Assembly (NCBI GenBank): GCA_012026795.1
Contig: VEPM01000012.1
Location: forward strand, 58,903 to 122,902
Origin: Candidatus Methanoperedens sp.
GTDB lineage: Archaea > Halobacteriota > Methanosarcinia > Methanosarcinales > Methanoperedenaceae
Direction of reading: 5' to 3'
Length of the DNA stretch: 64,000 nucleotides
Position numbers and translations under genes: made by a program. A model generated the notes under the pieces. It saw nothing but the letters and a program-made list of their open reading frames with translations. It made no database searches and was not told where the DNA came from. Shown piece after piece: positions 55,270-64,000 of the stretch; positions within the stretch are counted from its first letter, which is position 1; each line of letters begins with the position of its first letter.

Positions 55270-55343
55270 ACTTCTATCTGCTGCTATTCACATTGAACTA
55301 CCAAATACTTCTATCTGCTGCTATTCACATTGAACTACCAAAT
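55270..55343. repeat. Perfect 37-bp tandem duplication at the 3' end of a gene
   Basis: The unit ACTTCTATCTGCTGCTATTC...ACCAAAT occurs at 55270-55306 and 55307-55343 without mismatch. The second copy contains the stop codon and last codons of the minus-strand gene ending at 55325. The duplication therefore arose from that gene's 3' end and left it intact. Confidence 0.9.
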
Positions 55344-55564
55344 ATTTTTGCATGCATTAGTTTTTTTGAAATTCTTGTCACCAATGCAGTCTCATAAGGA
55401 GATGCAAGAGCCCGTGCATTTTCCAGACAGTCCTCAGCCCCCAATAATTTTCTATCGGCAATGGTAATGCACTGCTCAAGATGACATCTTTTTTTTGCAA
55501 CGGCACTTTTCAAAAGCCTGTATTGTTTTTCATTCACTTTTCGCAAGTGAATACTCATTGTCAT
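55325..55564 (-). CDS. Small unknown protein, possibly ribbon-helix-helix-like
   Basis: About 79 residues from the ATG at 55564 (55558 also possible). The N terminus SIHLRKVNEKQYRLLKSAVAKK loosely resembles a ribbon-helix-helix antitoxin, but the match is weak. A longer frame to 55642 adds a Met-rich hydrophobic run without support. Its final codons are duplicated downstream by the 37-bp tandem repeat. Confidence 0.45.
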   Translation of the reverse strand: MTMSIHLRKVNEKQYRLLKSAVAKKRCHLEQCITIADRKLLGAEDCLENARALASPYETALVTRISKKLMHAKIFGSSM

Positions 55565-55713
55565 TAATATTGCTAAGGTAGATTTGTTGATATAGTTTAT
55601 ATTTATATGCATACAGGAAAAGGGATAAAACAATAACTTCATCCAAATAAGTATTTATTTGACCTGTACATATTTAAAAGTCATATAATGATAAAAAATA
55701 TTACTTTATAATC

Positions 55714-56031
55714 ATGGCTTCAGCAAATCAATTATTTCAATTCCCACAATCAATAGTATATGATGCTATCAAGAAAGCCTTTAAAGAACTTGGGTGGAAA
55801 ATAACAAAAGAATCTAAAGCCAAGATAAATGCATCTACACCTATTACTCTTGCATCGTGGGGGGAAACTATAGAGATCATAATTTCTTCTGAATCAAAAT
55901 ATACTAATGTAAAAGTAACTTCAAATCCAAATTCACAAATCTTTGATTGGGGGAAAAGCACGGAAAATATTAAGACCATGTTTGATACAATAACAAACCT
56001 ATTGACAAAGGATGCATTGGAGAAAAAATGA
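55714..56031 (+). CDS. Small unknown protein, first of a three-gene overlapping set
   Basis: A 105-residue protein with an alpha/beta pattern, SANQLFQFPQSIVYDAIKKAFKELGWKI then VKVTSNPNSQIFDWG; no catalytic motif. Overlaps the next gene by 4 bp. The set has AT-rich codon use unlike neighbouring housekeeping genes. Confidence 0.65.
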   Translation: MASANQLFQFPQSIVYDAIKKAFKELGWKITKESKAKINASTPITLASWGETIEIIISSESKYTNVKVTSNPNSQIFDWGKSTENIKTMFDTITNLLTKDALEKK

Positions 56032-56363
56032 GGCTGTATGTGCAATGTCAATATTGCAGAAATAAAATATATATTAATAGTCCAGCCCAAATTAGAAGAG
56101 AACTGCCATTCCAATTTGTTTTACGATGCCAACAAATAGGATGTTCCGTTTATAGAAGGGATGCATTTTATACCCGGAATGAAGTTTTTGCTGAGACTAA
56201 TGTAGGTGGTGCAGTTAGTGGCGCTATAGTTTTAGGAGCACTTGGAGCACTGGTTGCAGGGCCAATTGGAGCAGTGATTGGTGGTCTTATCGGATCGAAA
56301 GCTGGCTCTAACACAGATGAACTGGATAGAGAAGCCGTTGAGAGGTTCAATAGCTCATGGTGA
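56028..56363 (+). CDS. Zinc-ribbon plus glycine-zipper membrane protein
   Basis: A 111-residue protein. An N-terminal Cys cluster (QCQYCRNKIYI... LRCQQIGC) suggests a treble-clef or ribbon. Residues 60-92 form a Gly/Ala-rich GAxxGAxxG glycine zipper (GAIVLGALGALVAGPIGAVIG) able to insert into membranes. Overlaps both neighbours by 4-7 bp, so it is co-translated with them. Confidence 0.65.
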   Translation: MRLYVQCQYCRNKIYINSPAQIRRELPFQFVLRCQQIGCSVYRRDAFYTRNEVFAETNVGGAVSGAIVLGALGALVAGPIGAVIGGLIGSKAGSNTDELDREAVERFNSSW

Positions 56364-57049
56364 ACTTTTCTGATTATTTCGATCAGCTTTTTTTCTTCAA
56401 TCCATACTATGTCATCCCCTTTCTTTTTGCAGTAGTAATTTTATATGTTCAATGGTCTGAAAGGGGTAATAAGAATTTTTTAGTCTTGAGCACTCAAATT
56501 TTCGGTATATTCTCTTTTACAATCTCAGCTGAATACATTTTTATATTTTTATTGACAGATTCATTACCCAGCTCCTTATCATGGCTTCATAAAATTCTTT
56601 TGGGAATAGGAGTTTTAATCACTCTGTTGGTTATATTTCAGCATACTACAGAAGGTACATGTATTGGCACTTGGATATCTAATATTTTAAACAAATATTT
56701 CTTGCCAAAAGCGATACCAATATCTATTTCTCCATTCAGTGAACAATTGGAAAAATTGCAAGAAATAAGAGAGAATATTATGGTTGGTAATAAACAAGAG
56801 TTTAATATGTCATTTCAGTCTTTCCTTGAAATCGGTTCATCAATTATAATGACATTAGAAAGGATTTATTCAAACGATAATAATCATATAAAAATCATTA
56901 AAAACATATACGATAGCTGTAAAAAAGAGTTCATAGATTTGAATGGTACGATTGGTACTAATCCACTCGATAATACGAAAAAAATATCGATTGCCAATTC
57001 AATTTCGGAATTTATAGGTAATATTGATGGGTTTACAAAAAGAATTTAA
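56357..57049 (+). CDS. Three-helix membrane protein with soluble helical domain, unknown
   Basis: A 230-residue protein with membrane helices at about 18-33, 42-64 and 73-95, then a helical cytosolic domain (130-230). Last gene of the three-gene cassette. No known family. The pattern of ribbon/glycine-zipper and multi-helix partner suggests a small membrane assembly, of unknown role. Confidence 0.6.
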   Translation: MVNFSDYFDQLFFFNPYYVIPFLFAVVILYVQWSERGNKNFLVLSTQIFGIFSFTISAEYIFIFLLTDSLPSSLSWLHKILLGIGVLITLLVIFQHTTEGTCIGTWISNILNKYFLPKAIPISISPFSEQLEKLQEIRENIMVGNKQEFNMSFQSFLEIGSSIIMTLERIYSNDNNHIKIIKNIYDSCKKEFIDLNGTIGTNPLDNTKKISIANSISEFIGNIDGFTKRI

Positions 57050-57051
57050 AA

Positions 57052-57435
57052 TTACTTTCGCCTCTCAAACAGCAGCATATACAGGTCCGGTCTTGGCATC
57101 TTTCCTGTGCCTCTTGCAAATTCCGGATAACATCGGGAACATAGAGTGCGCCAGTTAAGCGATGCAACGATGGAGCTTCCGGGCACAAGACGCGCAAATG
57201 CCACTGTTGGCTTGACCCCAAGGTTTTCGGCCATTTCTTTGATAATTGGCAGGATTTGGGGCTCAAAAACTTCCAGGTCATCAAATTCAAGCCCTCTCAT
57301 ATTTGCTGTAATACCTGAACATCCGCAGGGCAGGGCGAACATATCAAGCTCTATTAAAAGTACCGGCCTGCCTATCAGTTTTCTAATCTTTTCTTCAAAG
57401 CCGGCCCTGTTTTTCAAAATATCTTCTAAAATCAT
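57052..57435 (-). CDS. Small Cys-containing protein coupled to the U32 gene
   Basis: About 127 residues. Starts at ATG 57435, overlapping the U32 stop by 4 bp (ATGA); a longer frame would lie inside the U32 gene. It holds CGCSG (LPCGCSGITANMRG) and LCSRCYPEF, likely a metal or Fe-S site. No assigned family; coupling implies a partner role to the U32 protein. Confidence 0.65.
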   Translation of the reverse strand: MILEDILKNRAGFEEKIRKLIGRPVLLIELDMFALPCGCSGITANMRGLEFDDLEVFEPQILPIIKEMAENLGVKPTVAFARLVPGSSIVASLNWRTLCSRCYPEFARGTGKMPRPDLYMLLFERRK

Positions 57436-58472
57436 GTTTTCACCGCTACTGTTTCCCATGGCAGACACATCTGGTGTTCTGTTCCCCCATTTGAATAAAC
57501 CTGTGTGACTTTCTTTGTAAGTGTCCTGCAATAACCGCATTTGTTGCATACTTTTTTGCAGTTAGTCCATTGTCTCTCCAGGATACCATCCAGGCTTTTA
57601 TTGGGAATGTTATACAGGTCTTTTAGGTCCTTGGGACAATCCAGAATGTCCATAAGATTCCCGTCATAACTTTCGCTATAATATGCGTTCACACAATTCA
57701 GGATCCAGTCCACAAAATGCGTCCTGCCCCCGATTTTATAAACATCGGTGATATCCCTGTAGAGCTTGATATCCTCAGGTCTTATCCATGGGGATTTTAT
57801 GATCAGTTCGGGATTTTCAATCCGTAATTCAAGGCATTTTAAGTAATAATAATCATCAAGCACATTGGGTCTTGGTTCAGGCCCGAAGGCATGAGAAAAG
57901 AAGTTAAAATGCGCATACCTGAATGGGCAGCGGTAAAGGCATCCTTCATTGACAAGGAGCTTTAATTCGCAATCCACAGAATCCCTGATTGCATGAAGCA
58001 CATCAAAATGCCTGTTTACATTTGAATCAATTACTATTGATTTTGCGCCAAGGTCTTCGAAGAACTCAGCCTTTTGCGGGGAATCCACAAAAGCAAGCAC
58101 TGATACTACAACATCCACATCAAAATCCCTTGAAATTGTCTCAACAAGATAAGGATCCGCAACAACAATGGAATCAATCCCGATATCCACAAGTTTTTCA
58201 ACATACCAGTGGTTTGTCCTGTATCCTTCGGGCGTAAGCTGGCGTCCTCCCATGCAGCTTGAATTTAGCACAAGTTCCATCTTAACCCCGTTCTTATGGG
58301 CGAATTCAGTTTGTTCCTTTATGTCCTCAAGCTGGGGGGAGGCAAGATTGCTCCTTCCGGTACCTATATAATCAGGTGAGCCTGCCATGAAAATAGAGTA
58401 TATTTTCTCTTTCCGGGTCAATAATTCCTTGAGGCTGTCGATATGTCCTGGGGATGGGACGAAAAGCTTCAT
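57432..58472 (-). CDS. U32-family peptidase-like protein
   Basis: A 346-residue protein of the U32 group, whose studied members (UbiU/UbiV, TrhP) are Fe-S proteins acting in oxygen-independent hydroxylation rather than proteases. Relevant Cys are in EGCLYRCPFR and in CKKVCNKCGYC near the C terminus. The reaction here is unknown. The coupled downstream gene carries further cysteines. Confidence 0.82.
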   Translation of the reverse strand: MKLFVPSPGHIDSLKELLTRKEKIYSIFMAGSPDYIGTGRSNLASPQLEDIKEQTEFAHKNGVKMELVLNSSCMGGRQLTPEGYRTNHWYVEKLVDIGIDSIVVADPYLVETISRDFDVDVVVSVLAFVDSPQKAEFFEDLGAKSIVIDSNVNRHFDVLHAIRDSVDCELKLLVNEGCLYRCPFRYAHFNFFSHAFGPEPRPNVLDDYYYLKCLELRIENPELIIKSPWIRPEDIKLYRDITDVYKIGGRTHFVDWILNCVNAYYSESYDGNLMDILDCPKDLKDLYNIPNKSLDGILERQWTNCKKVCNKCGYCRTLTKKVTQVYSNGGTEHQMCLPWETVAVKT

Positions 58473-58567
58473 GGTTTTCCCTCTTAGTTCCAGTTATGAT
58501 AAAGGTTTTGCAGGATTATTTTAAAAAAACAGAAAGAACTTAATATTGAAAAGTAATTCAGGTATAT

Positions 58568-58795
58568 ATGGGTATTATAATTGCAGTATCAAATATGCAA
58601 ACATCCTTTCCCTTAGATGCTAATCTGGAGGCCCTTGCAGTTATTTCCATTATTGTTTCGGTTTTTATCACATTATTGATTTTAGATTCCAGATATTGGA
58701 AAAGATGTGCCTCAAGCACCCTTGATGCGATCACAATTCCTATGCTAATTACTTTTGCAGGCATAGTTGTTTATGAAATCACTTTAATAATATAG
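58568..58795 (+). CDS. Two-helix membrane protein, unknown
   Basis: A 75-residue protein with hydrophobic segments at about 22-40 and 56-74. No family identified. Its 3' end overlaps the convergent CPBP gene by 17 bp. Confidence 0.55.
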   Translation: MGIIIAVSNMQTSFPLDANLEALAVISIIVSVFITLLILDSRYWKRCASSTLDAITIPMLITFAGIVVYEITLII

Positions 58796-59531
58796 GTAAT
58801 ATACCAAAAAGAACCATATTTGTAGTGCCGTTGATGGCAAGGATAAAAGGAAAGCTCCTTGTCTTCTGGAATGCATAACCTATAATAATTCCAAGCAGGG
58901 TTGCTAATAATATTTCGTTGATTTGCCCATAAACAGAATGCATTATTCCGAACAAAATAGCGGTTAAGAAAAGTCCCTTTTTTAAGCCAATTACTTTTTC
59001 AAGCCTGGTCTGGAGTATTGATCTGAATATAAGCTCTTCTACTGCGCCTATGAAAACAAACATCACAATAGCGATTAGTACAAGGTTAGAAAGCTGGATA
59101 TTTTCGATCAGGGTAAAAGGGTCAAGAATGCGGTACTCAAGCATTGCAAGGTCTATGCCGATGATAAGAGCGATGGGAAGGTAAATATGGAAATGTTTGA
59201 AATGCATCCCGATTTCATTTAACGAAATATCCTGATTTTTTATTATAATATAAATTGGTATGAACATGATAGCATTTACCAGGACATACCAGAACAGGGT
59301 ATTTGTAAAGAATTGGGGCATTACGAGACTTATTATCCGCATCAGGACCAATAGTATCATACTTTGAAGAACTTTTTTGGTATCTGGTTGGAAATTGCTG
59401 AAAATTAAGGCCAGACTTATTAACTGAAGGTTTATTATATGTATTGGCAGGCCTATATTCACCTGGCCAAAAAACATCATTAGTTCGCCGGACAATATCC
59501 CCAGTGCAGGAAAATAGATCTCTCTTTTCAT
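58779..59531 (-). CDS. CPBP-family intramembrane metalloprotease
   Basis: A 250-residue protein of about eight membrane helices with the ABI/CPBP motifs EExxxR (E165, E166, R170) and a later His (H198 in FGIMHSV), which bind metal in Rce1-type proteases. Substrate unknown; such proteins process prenylated or small secreted peptides. Confidence 0.85.
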   Translation of the reverse strand: MKREIYFPALGILSGELMMFFGQVNIGLPIHIINLQLISLALIFSNFQPDTKKVLQSMILLVLMRIISLVMPQFFTNTLFWYVLVNAIMFIPIYIIIKNQDISLNEIGMHFKHFHIYLPIALIIGIDLAMLEYRILDPFTLIENIQLSNLVLIAIVMFVFIGAVEELIFRSILQTRLEKVIGLKKGLFLTAILFGIMHSVYGQINEILLATLLGIIIGYAFQKTRSFPFILAINGTTNMVLFGILPILLK

Positions 59532-59846
59532 TTTATTAAATCAATCCCCTAATTTATTCAGTCGTTATTTTATCTTCATTAAATAACCATAGTGATTGCT
59601 ATAAAGGTTATGTTTTGTTCTGACATTTCCTTGTCAATTTGAGACAATTACTTAAACCCTCCACGTGTCTTTATTTACAGCAATACTTGTAAGTTGCGAA
59701 GGTAAGTATAAACAACCATAATCTATTTCAATCTAATATATCAATATTATATTGCCTATTGGAAAATTTATGTTTTTTCCATTTATGGGCTGCTTATGTG
59801 GGATAAGTTTAGAAAAGCTCTTTAAAGGGGAAATAATGGGGATACA
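59532..59846. other. Intergenic region, no gene seen
   Basis: AT-rich region upstream of the acyltransferase gene. A small hairpin TTGTC...GACAA is at 59631-59647. No recognisable gene; the promoter for the following genes presumably lies here. Confidence 0.5.
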
Positions 59847-61013
59847 ATGAAAATAAGAGAAATAAATTGTGTTGATGAATTCAAATCTATAAGAGAAACA
59901 TGGAATGATCTTCTTGGAAAGAGTTGTGATAAAAACATATTTTTAACCTGGGAATGGTTTTTCAAGTGGTGGGAACACTTTGGCACTAACAAGAAGCTGC
60001 AAATATTGATAATTGAAGATCAGGATGATATAATTGGAATTATGCCATTGCTTTGTTCAACTTATCATACTTTTCTTTTTAGCTATAATGTTGTCGAAAA
60101 TATTGGAATAAATCTATCGGATTACGGAGGTATTTTTTATTCTGATATTGATGAAAGTCAGATCAACAAGATGTTTGACCTGATAAAAAATTATCTTAAC
60201 TATAATAAACTTATTATTCGCTTCGACCAGCTGCCTGATGATTCAAAGTTCTTTAAGATATTGCATAACCAATCATTCTGCAATTCATTATTTGTAGGAG
60301 AGAAAAAAACAGGTGTTTCTTCATATTTACCTGTTCAATCGTCATTGGATGATCACTTAAATAAATTGAGTAAAAAATTCAGGAAAAATCTGCGAAGAGG
60401 AGAGAAAGATATTCAAAAAAATTATGGTAAAATAAAATTTAAAAAAATTATAACACCAAATTCTTTAGATAAAAATTTAAAAGACTTTTGGAGTTTGAAT
60501 CAAAAAAAAGTGAATCACCAAAATTTACCTTATTTTACTAAAACTCAAATGAAATTTTTGACTGAGGTATCAAAAGAATTGGCAAACAATGGATGGTTAA
60601 ATCTCTCCTTTCTGGATGTAAATGGACAACATGCATCCGTTGTTTTAGGTTTTGAATATGAAGATAGATATTATTATTACCAAACAGGATCTGACCCAAA
60701 TTATTCATCCTATTCCATTGGTAACATACATATACTCTACATACTAGAAGATTTAATTGCCAGGGGTTTAAAAGAATTTGATTTTTTAAGAGGAGATGAA
60801 GCATATAAACTTAGATGGCAGTCTCTACTAAGGAATAACAATCGGATTGTGATGATGCCAAAAAGTTACATTTCTAACTTCCAATTTAAAATTCTGAATT
60901 GGATTTTTCTATATGATGAAATTAAAAAACACAATCTGATAGAAAATTATAAATTATTTAAGTATAAAATTAAACAAAGAAATGAAAATGAAAAACTAAA
61001 AAATAAAATATAA
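59847..61013 (+). CDS. FemAB/CelD-type GNAT acyltransferase
   Basis: A 388-residue protein of two GNAT-like folds, as in the BioF2/CelD (COG5653) group linked to exopolysaccharide and surface-glycan modification. The C-terminal half shows YYYYQTGSDPNYSSYSIG and DFLRGDEAYKLRWQ, family-like motifs. Start ATG follows GGGGATACA. AT-rich codon use. Next to a flippase, consistent with a glycan role. Confidence 0.8.
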   Translation: MKIREINCVDEFKSIRETWNDLLGKSCDKNIFLTWEWFFKWWEHFGTNKKLQILIIEDQDDIIGIMPLLCSTYHTFLFSYNVVENIGINLSDYGGIFYSDIDESQINKMFDLIKNYLNYNKLIIRFDQLPDDSKFFKILHNQSFCNSLFVGEKKTGVSSYLPVQSSLDDHLNKLSKKFRKNLRRGEKDIQKNYGKIKFKKIITPNSLDKNLKDFWSLNQKKVNHQNLPYFTKTQMKFLTEVSKELANNGWLNLSFLDVNGQHASVVLGFEYEDRYYYYQTGSDPNYSSYSIGNIHILYILEDLIARGLKEFDFLRGDEAYKLRWQSLLRNNNRIVMMPKSYISNFQFKILNWIFLYDEIKKHNLIENYKLFKYKIKQRNENEKLKNKI

Positions 61014-61043
61014 TCATTTACACATTTTGAAATAGGCTAAATT

Positions 61044-62297
61044 ATGCGTTTTCTCAAGAAAATTTATAACGATTCACTCGTTAAAAATTTTTTTTACCTC
61101 ATGATGACTAATCTTTTAAATCTTATCCTAGGTTTCTTTTTCTGGATTATAGTTGCCAGATACTATTCACCAGATGAAGTTGGAACAACTTCGGCAATAT
61201 TATCAAGTATGTCCCTGATTTCAATGATAAGTACTTTAGGTTTTCACACAGCTTTTATATACTATCTGCCAAGAGACCGAATAAACGCCAATAGAATTAT
61301 AAACTCATGTATAACATCAAGTATGGTTGCCTCGCTTGTTTTTTCATTTATTTTTATTTTGGGAATCAATATCTGGGCGCCGGTATTGAGATATATTTTT
61401 GAAGATTTGAAATTCTTCATACTTTTTGCTACAGTTACGACTGTTACGACTATATCAGCGCATATAACCAGTGCTTTCATAGCAGGAAGAAGATCTTCAT
61501 TTCACATGACAAAAGAGATAATTTTTGGTTTTATTAAGATTCTTCCCCTCCAGATGCTTTCAATTTTCGGAGCTATGGGTATATTTATGGCATGGGGTAT
61601 AGGAGTAATGATTGCAGTAGTGACTGGATTTTTTTTGTTATCTTCGGTGTGGAAAGGATATTTGCCTGCCCCCATGCTTGATCCAATAATTAAAGGCATG
61701 GCAGGATATTCGGTAGGGAACTATCTTGCAGAAATTTTGTATACTCTTCCACGTCTTGTCCTGCCTGTAATGATCGTTAATCTTGTTTCTGCAGAATCTA
61801 CAGGTTTTTTCTATATCGCTATGATGATAGGAGGTCTTCTCTATGGGATCCCACAATCGATATCAAACTCGCTTCTTGCAGAATCCTCAGATGGCGGGGA
61901 GTTATGGCATAAGGTGAAAAAATCAATAAAATTAAATGCCGCTATTCTTTTTCCCGGAGTTATATTTTTCGTGTTTTTCGGTAAATTTGTACTAAATATT
62001 TTTAATCCGCTCTATGCCGAGAATGCATCCGCTACTTTATTAATACTTACAATTGCAAGTCTTCCCGTTTCTATTAATACGTTGTTTACAGCCGTCAGAA
62101 ACGTTCAAAAAAGAGTTTATAGCGTGATAAAGATAAATGCTGGAATTGCTGTTTTTACACTTGCCTTTGCTTTTCCTCTTTCAAGAAGTTCAGGTATAGA
62201 GGGTACAGCCTTTGCATTTCTTGCAGCGAATTCTCTTGCTGCTATTGTTGTAATCTATAAGATGAAAAACCTCGTGCAGAATAAGGAAAATAGTTAA
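61044..62297 (+). CDS. Oligosaccharide flippase family (Wzx/MATE-like) membrane protein
   Basis: A 417-residue protein with about twelve helices and the MATE/Wzx-like opening IVARYYSPDEVGTTSAIL. It would move lipid-linked oligosaccharides across the membrane. Adjacent to the acyltransferase and a repeat-containing surface protein, in a surface-glycan neighbourhood. Start ATG 61044, 31 bp after the previous stop. Confidence 0.88.
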   Translation: MRFLKKIYNDSLVKNFFYLMMTNLLNLILGFFFWIIVARYYSPDEVGTTSAILSSMSLISMISTLGFHTAFIYYLPRDRINANRIINSCITSSMVASLVFSFIFILGINIWAPVLRYIFEDLKFFILFATVTTVTTISAHITSAFIAGRRSSFHMTKEIIFGFIKILPLQMLSIFGAMGIFMAWGIGVMIAVVTGFFLLSSVWKGYLPAPMLDPIIKGMAGYSVGNYLAEILYTLPRLVLPVMIVNLVSAESTGFFYIAMMIGGLLYGIPQSISNSLLAESSDGGELWHKVKKSIKLNAAILFPGVIFFVFFGKFVLNIFNPLYAENASATLLILTIASLPVSINTLFTAVRNVQKRVYSVIKINAGIAVFTLAFAFPLSRSSGIEGTAFAFLAANSLAAIVVIYKMKNLVQNKENS

Positions 62298-62866
62298 TGA
62301 ATGTATCATATTATAAAGATTATTTTTTGTTCCAACCCTTTATTGCAGTGTAACCAGACTAGCATTTAAGTATTACTACAAGAAATAAGTATGTCCAATA
62401 CGTTTTTGCATAAAGTCAACAATAGTCATAAATATATAAAATAGACAAATAATAATTATTGTTACATTAAAAACACAAAAAAAGTATATTGAAGAGTTAA
62501 AAATAGAAAAAAGATCAAATAAATCTTTAAAAACTTTAAAAACCGTATAAAACTATCGATTTACTTTTATTCTATAAAAATATGGGATGAATTGGTGATT
62601 TCAATGAAAATATTGAATAAAAACATAATATATAAGCGTATATCGACGAAACAATTAATCTTGAAATTAATAAAAAATGTGACATATCAAAGAAATCTCA
62701 ATTTTATTATCGAATAAGTCAGGATTATACATACAAAAACAATTTAGAGCGACACGAATTTTAATTATGGTAATCATTGTGAAGATCATAATTTTTAAAT
62801 ATAAGAACAAATATCATTCAAATAATAAAAATATTTAATTATCCTAATGATGATGAAAAATCAAGT
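62298..62866. other. Intergenic region of about 570 bp, no gene seen
   Basis: AT-rich. I see no convincing frame on either strand. Runs such as AATAATAATTATTGTTAC at about 62445-62462 and several TATA-like stretches could serve as promoter for the large secreted protein that follows. Confidence 0.5.
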
Positions 62867-64000
62867 ATGAACAATAAAAGGATGGGATCAAATATGAACA
62901 AGAAAAAAATAGAATTAAAAGCGATAAGATATATAAATGCAGGATTTATTATTATTAATCTAATCTTGCTTTCCATATCAATATCGTCGGCAGCTACTTT
63001 TGATGTGAACCTAGTTGCTAACCCAAGCTTTGAAAAAGGAATCAATACACCCGACAATTGGGAATTTGTGACAAGCAATGGAAACACCCCTGTATCGGAC
63101 AGCCTATCAGTGACCGGAGAAAGATCGATTAAAATTAGCCTGCCAGGAACAACTGATTCTATATCAGGATCTCCACAGTCTGATTTAATAATTGCTAAAC
63201 CTCTTACAGATTACACCATCTCTGCTCAGGGTAAAACCAATGCTGCAGGCGGCACTAATCCCCCTGCAATCAGGGTAGTTGAACTTGATGCAAACAAGGA
63301 TTGGATAAAACAGACAAATCTTTATTTCAACAAGGGTACGAATGATTGGACAAAGAATAGTATGGATTTTAGGACAAGTTCCAATGCAGCATATCTTTAT
63401 ATGTATGTTAATATCTGGAATGGTTATGGGACTTTCTGGGTGGATGATGTTTCATTAAGCCTGAAAAACGCAGTTATCCCAGAACCAACTTCCACACCAA
63501 CATCAACACCAATAGTTTCCAATCTTATTGCTAACCCAAGCTTTGAAAAAGGAATCGATACACCCGACAATTGGGAATTTGTGACAAGCAATGGAAACAC
63601 CCCTGTATCGGACAGCCTATCAGTGACCGGAGAAAGATCGATTAAAATTAGCCTGCCAGGAACAACTGATTCTATATCAGGATCTCCACAGTCTGATTTA
63701 ATAATTGCTAAACCTCTTACAGATTACACCATCTCTGCTCAGGGTAAAACCAATGCTGCAGGCGGCACTAATCCCCCTGCAATCAGGGTAGTTGAACTTG
63801 ATGCAAACAAGGATTGGATAAAACAGACAAATCTTTATTTCAACAAGGGTACGAATGATTGGACAAAGAATAGTATGGATTTTAGGACAAGTTCCAATGC
63901 AGCATATCTTTATATGTATGTTAATATCTGGAATGGTTATGGGACTTTCTGGGTGGATGATGTTTCATTAAGCCTGAAAAACGCAGTTATCCCAGAACCA
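62867..64000 (+). CDS. Large secreted repeat protein with carbohydrate-binding-like domains (3' end outside window)
   Basis: Open to the window edge (at least 378 residues). ATG 62867 or ATG 62894 (after AAAGGATGG) begins a signal sequence ending near ISSAAT. Each repeat is a jelly-roll-like domain with NPSFEKG, TPDNWEFVTSNG, then RSIKISLPG and FWVDDVSLSL, reminiscent of CBM4/9-type carbohydrate-binding modules. A Pro/Thr linker (PEPTSTPTSTP) separates repeats. One full and part of a second repeat are seen; DNA identity between them is nearly complete. Confidence 0.82.
   Translation, partial: MNNKRMGSNMNKKKIELKAIRYINAGFIIINLILLSISISSAATFDVNLVANPSFEKGINTPDNWEFVTSNGNTPVSDSLSVTGERSIKISLPGTTDSISGSPQSDLIIAKPLTDYTISAQGKTNAAGGTNPPAIRVVELDANKDWIKQTNLYFNKGTNDWTKNSMDFRTSSNAAYLYMYVNIWNGYGTFWVDDVSLSLKNAVIPEPTSTPTSTPIVSNLIANPSFEKGIDTPDNWEFVTSNGNTPVSDSLSVTGERSIKISLPGTTDSISGSPQSDLIIAKPLTDYTISAQGKTNAAGGTNPPAIRVVELDANKDWIKQTNLYFNKGTNDWTKNSMDFRTSSNAAYLYMYVNIWNGYGTFWVDDVSLSLKNAVIPEP
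63017..64000. repeat. Tandem 513-bp coding repeat, nearly identical copies
   Basis: The unit starts at GCTAACCCAAGC (63017) and recurs at 63530. The 470 bp visible in both copies match but for about one base (ATCAATACAC versus ATCGATACAC). Repeat length is 171 codons in frame. Further copies may follow past 64000. Confidence 0.9.

Overview
The window reads as the chromosome of a methane-metabolising archaeon of the Methanosarcinales, most like a Candidatus Methanoperedens (ANME-2d) type organism. Seen directly: a methenyl-tetrahydromethanopterin cyclohydrolase (mch), a complete A-type ATP synthase operon in the Methanosarcina order H-I-K-E-C-F-A-B-D, archaeal riboflavin synthase, Orc1/Cdc6 beside a recognisable replication origin, archaeal signal peptidases, TATA-like promoters and many exported PGF-CTERM or S-layer style proteins. 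The c-type cytochrome plus nitric-oxide-reductase-like cluster at 11.8-14.6 kb fits a nitrogen-oxide-using ANME lineage better than a classic methanogen. The genus-level assignment is inference.

Layout. 0-8.7 kb: the 3' part of a tRNA (probably intron-containing), a membrane protein, a thiamine-binding-like protein, an M24 peptidase, a VapBC module, a broken TPR gene, hisS and two tandem signal peptidases. 7.5-9.5 kb: cdc6 and an origin with five ORB-like elements around a very AT-rich core. 9.6-11.6 kb: a zinc-ribbon protein and an Rsm22-type methyltransferase. 11.8-16.6 kb: diheme cytochrome c, NorC-like and NorB-like subunits, then an Xaa-Pro peptidase and a cation-efflux protein. 16.6-21.2 kb: an RND exporter encoded as two half-size proteins with an S-layer-type partner, divergent from a TrmB regulator across a perfect 11-bp palindrome.

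21.2-30 kb is an AT-rich accessory region: two copies of a 55-nt C-rich hairpin (candidate small RNA) bracket small membrane proteins, a decayed transposase and a frameshifted C39-like peptidase gene. ribC follows, then small membrane proteins, an unexplained GC-rich stretch, and a decaying MjaI-type (probably CTAG) restriction-modification locus whose methyltransferase is intact.

30-40.5 kb: a GT39 glycosyltransferase, a rhodanese lipoprotein and the nine-gene ATP synthase operon, preceded by an 18-codon upstream ORF whose stop overlaps the ahaH start. 40.6-59.5 kb is mostly single housekeeping genes: a damaged toxin-antitoxin pair, DUF2157/GDYXXLXY, EamA, methionine aminopeptidase, radical SAM, ThiI, deoxyribosyltransferase, mch, GDT1, U32 peptidase and a CPBP protease. 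Between them lie small unknown families, including two Cys-rich miniproteins and a three-gene overlapping membrane cassette. 59.8-64 kb is a cell-surface region: a FemAB/GNAT-type acyltransferase, an oligosaccharide flippase, and the start of a large secreted protein built of almost identical 513-bp tandem repeats that runs off the window.
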